Shown piece after piece: positions 36,661 to 39,978 of a stretch of DNA of 39,978 nucleotides (positions within the stretch are counted from its first letter, which is position 1; each line of letters opens with the position of its first letter). The stretch comes from Ancylomarina sp. 16SWW S1-10-2. Lineage in GTDB: Bacteria; Bacteroidota; Bacteroidia; Bacteroidales; Marinifilaceae. The notes below the pieces were generated by a model. That model ran no database searches, was not told the origin of the DNA, and saw only the letters and a program-made list of their open reading frames with translations. Location: the NCBI RefSeq assembly GCF_009669305.1, contig NZ_SADB01000029.1, positions 1 through 39,978 on the forward strand, in the 5' to 3' direction. A program made the position numbers and the translations under genes.

Positions 36661-37323
36661 ATGAAAAAATCAATATTAAAGAAGTTGGTTGCCAGTATAG
36701 TATTGGTGTCAGCAATTATATTTTCTGGATTACCTATTTTCGCTCAACAATCTTATAAGGGTGAGAAAAATAAATCTGAGAAAAGAAAATATACAAAACG
36801 AACAAAAGATAATAAGTACGATAAAAAACGAGATTATCAGACTAAAAACCATAAGAAGCAAAGACAGAATGATAAATACTCGAAAGTAAGGACTAGAGAT
36901 GATAGAGGAGATCGTTACCGTAAAGAACGTATCGTGAGACGCCACAATGATTATCGTTATAATAGATATGCACAAGGTAGACAAAATCATCAAATACATG
37001 GTGTAAGTTCTTATTATAAGCGTCAGGCTCACAAATCTTATTTACATTCGAGATATGGCAACGTCGTTGTGCAATTTGCAACAAGACCAATTATCATAAA
37101 TCATCGTGATGGTAACTTTTATTACTCACGGGGACGTTATTACCAATATTATCCAGAAGTAGGATACGTTAGAGTTAATGTTCCAGAATCTATTTATTTC
37201 GATGATGTGCCTAATTCTTGTGAACGTATTTCGTACCGTGGAGGTGTTTATTTTAGATTAGGAGATTTGAATTTTGTGAAAAATGGAAGAGGTTTTCGTT
37301 TAGCAGGATCAATTAGACTATAA
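36661..37323 (+). CDS. Small secreted basic, Tyr/Arg/Lys-rich protein, unknown function
   Basis: A 220-residue protein from the chosen ATG at 36661, which directly precedes a signal peptide (MKKSILKK, hydrophobic core, cleavage near IFAQ). An upstream in-frame ATG at 36592 would add 23 residues ahead of the signal and is less likely. After the signal come about 75 very basic, polar residues rich in Lys, Arg, Tyr, Asp and Asn. A compact C-terminal half follows, containing FYYSRGRYYQYYPEVGYVRVNVPES and GVYFRLGDLNFV, resembling small envelope-associated repeat domains (DUF6515-like). The function is unknown. Expression may depend on sigma-54, so it could be stress- or envelope-related. Confidence 0.82.
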   Translation: MKKSILKKLVASIVLVSAIIFSGLPIFAQQSYKGEKNKSEKRKYTKRTKDNKYDKKRDYQTKNHKKQRQNDKYSKVRTRDDRGDRYRKERIVRRHNDYRYNRYAQGRQNHQIHGVSSYYKRQAHKSYLHSRYGNVVVQFATRPIIINHRDGNFYYSRGRYYQYYPEVGYVRVNVPESIYFDDVPNSCERISYRGGVYFRLGDLNFVKNGRGFRLAGSIRL

Positions 37324-37345
37324 GAAATGATTGAATTTTTAAAAT

Positions 37346-37377
37346 GAAAAGAGGCACCATTGGCGCCTCTTTTTTTA
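37346..37377 (+). terminator. Bidirectional terminator between convergent genes
   Basis: AGAGGCACC and GGCGCCTCT (one wobble pair, ATT loop) are followed by seven T residues on the plus strand. The minus strand also has a T-run after the stem (AAAATGAAAA on plus). It serves the basic secreted protein (plus) and the O-methyltransferase operon (minus). Confidence 0.9.
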
Positions 37378-37396
37378 TTGAATAGTGAATTATGTC

Positions 37397-38038
37397 TTAC
37401 TTTTTTCGAATCATCATTAAACCATGACGAATAGGAAGCATTAAGTTTTCAACTCGATCATCATTCTGAACATGCTTGTTGAAATCGATAATTCCTTGTG
37501 TTTGCTTATCGTTTGGGTCAACATCTTCAATCACTTTACCATCCCAAAGAACATCATCTGCTAGAATAAATCCGCCTTTTTTTAATAATGGCATTATGGC
37601 GTTGTAATATTCGACGTATTGACGTTTGTTCGCATCAATAAATACCAGATCGAACTCTTCCTTAAGTTTTGGGATGATATCTAAAGCATCGCCAATATGG
37701 AATTTAATACGTTCTTCGCAGCCCGATTGTTTAAAAAATTTTCTTGTGAATCCTTCCAACTCATCGTTACAATCGATAGTGTGAATTTCACAATCAGCTG
37801 AGGTGCCCATTGCCATTGATATGGCTGAATAGCCCGTATAGGTTCCAATTTCAAGAATACGTTTAGGGTTTTGCATTTGGCAGATCATCTTCAAAAATTT
37901 ACCTTGAAGGTGTCCCGAAAGCATCCTAGGACGCAACATCTTAACGTGAGTTTCTCTATTTAAATCTTTTAGGACTTGATCTTCGTTTTCTGAGTGTCCA
38001 AGTATATAATCTTCTAATGCTTTGTTTACTTCTATCAT
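37397..38038 (-). CDS. Class I SAM-dependent O-methyltransferase
   Basis: A 213-residue cytoplasmic methyltransferase of the catechol/caffeoyl-CoA-type O-methyltransferase family. SAM motif I is ILEIGTYTGYSAISMAMG near residue 62. DLVFIDANKRQYVEYY near 130 holds the metal-binding Asp and the family Asn-Lys. GGFILADDVLWDGKV near 155 matches the family's DN/DD metal motif. The substrate is unknown. Its ATG overlaps the M16 peptidase stop (TAATG), so the two are translationally coupled. It ends 20 bases before a bidirectional terminator. Confidence 0.92.
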   Translation of the reverse strand: MIEVNKALEDYILGHSENEDQVLKDLNRETHVKMLRPRMLSGHLQGKFLKMICQMQNPKRILEIGTYTGYSAISMAMGTSADCEIHTIDCNDELEGFTRKFFKQSGCEERIKFHIGDALDIIPKLKEEFDLVFIDANKRQYVEYYNAIMPLLKKGGFILADDVLWDGKVIEDVDPNDKQTQGIIDFNKHVQNDDRVENLMLPIRHGLMMIRKK

Positions 38039-39258
38039 TATTTATACATCAAAGTGGTCAAACTGTCTTTGTTTAAAATTTCATTTGAAACTTCAAGGAG
38101 TTCTTCAGCGCTTATGCTTTCTATCTTATCGTAAATATCCTGTTGTGAATCAATTTTATTGTATAGTAAATAGCTTTTACCAACGCTCAACATCAAATTC
38201 TCATTATTTTCGCAAGAGATAGCTATTTGTCCTAATATTTGGTTTTTAGCTCGTTTCAGCTGCATTGCACCAAGTTTTTTTGTGCAAAGCGTATCCATTT
38301 CTTTGTAGATAAGCGATAGACATTTGTCTAAATAACCTTTGTCTGTACCAAAATAAATACTCACAATCCCAGTATCTACATATGGAGAATAACCAGCTTC
38401 TATATTGTAAGCCAAACCATGACGTTCACGTAAGCTCAAATTTAGACGTGAATTCATTCCTGGTCCGCCAAGTAAATTGGTGAGAAGTGATAATGGAATG
38501 CGTTTGTCATCGTTTAAATCGTATGCTACATTACCAAGAATGCAATGGCGTTGATGTGTGTTTTTCTCTAAAGTTAGCGTTCTAGGTTTATATATATGAG
38601 GTTTAACTCTTTTGTTTGTTCTTAAATTCTGAGGAATCTCACCAAAAAATTGTTCAACCATTTTCACTAATTTCTTAAAAGAGATATTTCCAACCGATGA
38701 GATAACCATCTGATCTGTATGGAAGTTGTTCTTTATAAAATTTTGGATGTTCTCTTTTGTGAATCCTTTGATGTTTTCAGGCGTTCCTAATATATTCCTT
38801 CCTATAGGATCATCTTTGAAAATTAGTTCTTCAAAATCATCAAAAATTAATTCTGAAGGACTGTCTTTGTACGAATTGATCTCATCAAGAACAATCTCCT
38901 TTTCTTTTTCAAGTTCTTTTGCCGGAAAAGTTGAGTTAAAACTGATGTCGCCAATTAATTCCAGGGCACGTTTGTAATCTTTATCTAAGAATGTGGCATA
39001 AATGCATGTCTCTTCTTTAGTGGTATAAGCATTTAGTTCACCACCTACATCTTCCATTCTATTTAAAATGTGATAGGCTTTGCGTTTGCTTGTGCCTTTG
39101 AATATGACATGCTCAATGAAGTGTGCAATGCCCCATTCATTCTCACTTTCGTCACGGGAACCGGTATTTAGAATGATTCCACAGTGCGCTACTTTTTGAT
39201 CCACCTGACGATGAATTAAACGGATACCGTTTGATAATGTGTGTGTTTCGAAAAACAT
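38038..39258 (-). CDS. M16-family zinc metallopeptidase
   Basis: A 406-residue protein of the pitrilysin/processing-peptidase family. The inverted zinc motif HxxEH is HFIEH in IAHFIEHVIFKGTSKR near residue 46, and the distal zinc-ligand Glu lies in the EKEKEIVLDEINSY helix near 120. The C-terminal M16C domain has GGPGMNSRLNLSLRERHGLAYNIEAGYSPY. Length is that of a single two-domain subunit (about 400-440). No signal peptide, so cytoplasmic. Substrate unknown. It leads a two-gene operon with an O-methyltransferase. Confidence 0.94.
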   Translation of the reverse strand: MFFETHTLSNGIRLIHRQVDQKVAHCGIILNTGSRDESENEWGIAHFIEHVIFKGTSKRKAYHILNRMEDVGGELNAYTTKEETCIYATFLDKDYKRALELIGDISFNSTFPAKELEKEKEIVLDEINSYKDSPSELIFDDFEELIFKDDPIGRNILGTPENIKGFTKENIQNFIKNNFHTDQMVISSVGNISFKKLVKMVEQFFGEIPQNLRTNKRVKPHIYKPRTLTLEKNTHQRHCILGNVAYDLNDDKRIPLSLLTNLLGGPGMNSRLNLSLRERHGLAYNIEAGYSPYVDTGIVSIYFGTDKGYLDKCLSLIYKEMDTLCTKKLGAMQLKRAKNQILGQIAISCENNENLMLSVGKSYLLYNKIDSQQDIYDKIESISAEELLEVSNEILNKDSLTTLMYK

Positions 39259-39278
39259 ATGTTATTTTTATTAGGCTG

Positions 39279-39286
39279 CAAAGGTA
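39279..39286 (-). promoter_or_regulatory. Candidate promoter of the M16/O-methyltransferase operon
   Basis: The minus strand reads TACCTTTG (TANNTTTG), with a TTTT-like -33 about 21 bases upstream. The predicted start lies about 14 bases before the ATG at 39258. Confidence 0.45.
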
Positions 39287-39337
39287 ATAAGAACTTTAAT
39301 GATCGATTAAAATAGAGGTTGATTTTATTGCTTTTTA

Positions 39338-39368
39338 TTTGGAGGCGAAATTTTTTTGCTTACTTTTG
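39338..39368 (+). promoter_or_regulatory. Promoter of the tRNA-Phe cluster
   Basis: TTTG (39338-39341), a 19-base spacer and TACTTTTG (39361-39368) match the Bacteroidota consensus. The predicted start is about 12 bases before the first tRNA. Confidence 0.85.
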
Positions 39369-39385
39369 TGTCGCTCAAGTAAAGC

Positions 39386-39458
39386 GGTGCCATAGCTCAG
39401 TTGGTAGAGCAATGGACTGAAAATCCATGTGTCCCTGGTTCGATTCCAGGTGGCACCA
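39386..39458 (+). tRNA. tRNA-Phe (anticodon GAA), copy 1
   Basis: A 73-base cloverleaf. The acceptor GGTGCCA pairs with TGGCACC, the anticodon loop CTGAAAA gives GAA, and the T-loop is GGTTCGATTCC. CCA is not encoded. First of three identical tandem copies. Confidence 0.97.
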
Positions 39459-39489
39459 CTAATAAAACTTGACAAACAAATTATAATAA

Positions 39490-39562
39490 GGTGCCATAGC
39501 TCAGTTGGTAGAGCAATGGACTGAAAATCCATGTGTCCCTGGTTCGATTCCAGGTGGCACCA
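39490..39562 (+). tRNA. tRNA-Phe (anticodon GAA), copy 2
   Basis: Identical over all 73 bases to copy 1, from which a 31-base AT-rich spacer separates it. CCA is not encoded. Confidence 0.97.
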
Positions 39563-39585
39563 CTATTATTTTTTGAATTCCATTG

Positions 39586-39658
39586 GGTGCCATAGCTCAG
39601 TTGGTAGAGCAATGGACTGAAAATCCATGTGTCCCTGGTTCGATTCCAGGTGGCACCA
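39586..39658 (+). tRNA. tRNA-Phe (anticodon GAA), copy 3
   Basis: Identical to copies 1 and 2. The 23-base spacer before it is unrelated to the first spacer. A terminator follows 6 bases later. Confidence 0.97.
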
Positions 39659-39664
39659 CCCAAG

Positions 39665-39692
39665 AAGCCGATCTTACTGATCGGCTTTTTTT
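39665..39692 (+). terminator. Intrinsic terminator of the tRNA-Phe cluster
   Basis: AAGCCGATC, loop TTACT and GATCGGCTT form a perfect 9-bp stem followed by a run of T residues. Confidence 0.95.
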
Positions 39693-39978
39693 GTATTTAT
39701 ATTGCGCAGGCGAGACGAATAGAATCTCATATTAAGAGCATGAAAAGTAGAGTTTATATTGAGAACTTGCTTAAATATGCTGAAATCACTAAACGAATAT
39801 TGGAAAAGTATATGTGATTACTGGTTCGTTCCGAAAGATACTGTGTTAAATTCCAAATAATATTATCAGAAATTATTATTAAATTTGTAATTCATAAGGA
39901 AGTCCTCTTACTGCAAAGACTATCCTGTTCAGGGGAGACATAGTTCTCCTCTTTTTTATACTAAGACAATGTCTTATA
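39693..39978. other. Window edge with possible leader RNA
   Basis: No convincing gene. A TAAATTTG box lies at 39880-39887 and a hairpin GGAGA/TCTCC followed by six T residues lies at about 39937-39957, together resembling a short attenuated leader of a gene beyond the window. The last bases form a small palindrome, TAAGAC-AAT-GTCTTA. Confidence 0.4.

Noticed and set aside
39386-39658. Three identical repeats with short spacers, suggestive of a CRISPR array
   Set aside because: Each repeat is a complete tRNA-Phe cloverleaf, spacers differ in length and are low-complexity, and no cas gene is nearby.
39335-39663. Minus-strand frames with a repeated WNRTRDTWIFSPLLYQLSYGT peptide
   Set aside because: They are the reverse strand of the three identical tRNA-Phe genes; the peptide repeat merely mirrors the tRNA repeat.
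39629-39817. Plus-strand 62-codon frame starting inside tRNA-Phe copy 3
   Set aside because: It begins inside the tRNA and reads through the terminator; the remaining 25 codons from an internal ATG have no recognisable features.

Overview
The window looks like chromosomal DNA from an AT-rich member of the Bacteroidota, probably a marine, anaerobic Marinifilaceae/Marinilabiliales-type bacterium (the family is a guess). The phylum call rests on three things. Promoters fit the Bacteroidota pattern TTTG-N17-19-TANNTTTG. The TonB-dependent receptor carries an N-terminal carboxypeptidase-regulatory-like domain. SecD and SecF are fused in one chain. I see no insertion sequence, prophage or CRISPR array.

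Positions 186-18271 (minus strand) hold one long cobalamin locus. A consensus promoter (18243-18271) leads into a cobalamin riboswitch (18020-18236), then a BtuB-like TonB receptor, a strong hairpin terminator or attenuator, a PepSY membrane protein, a secreted CbiK-type chelatase, a secreted repeat protein of about 26-residue units, the BtuF/BtuC/BtuD importer, a nitrilase-family amidohydrolase and the corrin-ring enzymes CbiA, CbiL, CbiH-CbiC, CbiE-CbiT, CbiG-CbiF and CbiJ-CbiD. An intrinsic terminator closes the unit. Four two-domain fusions pack the ring-building steps of the anaerobic (cobalt-early) pathway into six reading frames. Genes overlap or abut, so uptake and de novo synthesis appear to answer to one B12 sensor. 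Lower-ligand assembly genes (cbiP, cbiB, cobU/S/T) and the precorrin-2 dehydrogenase are not in the window. The least explained parts are the periplasmic chelatase, the repeat protein, the PepSY protein and the nitrilase.

Positions 18400-31700 carry mostly minus-strand housekeeping genes: tRNA-Leu and tRNA-Gly, mutS, an orphan plus-strand lipoprotein flanked by two related repeats, trmN6, a TIGR02757-family gene, a LolD-type ATPase, a CaCA-family antiporter, tatA, secDF, a small retropepsin-like protein and malate dehydrogenase. Many transcription units end in clear hairpin terminators.

Positions 32351-39978 carry valS, a type II NADH dehydrogenase and a small basic, tyrosine-rich secreted protein on the plus strand. 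That protein sits behind a textbook sigma-54 promoter. Convergent to it lies a two-gene minus-strand operon (M16 peptidase and O-methyltransferase). Last come three identical tandem tRNA-Phe genes with their own promoter and terminator.

All calls come from reading the sequence and translations by eye. No database search or folding program was run.
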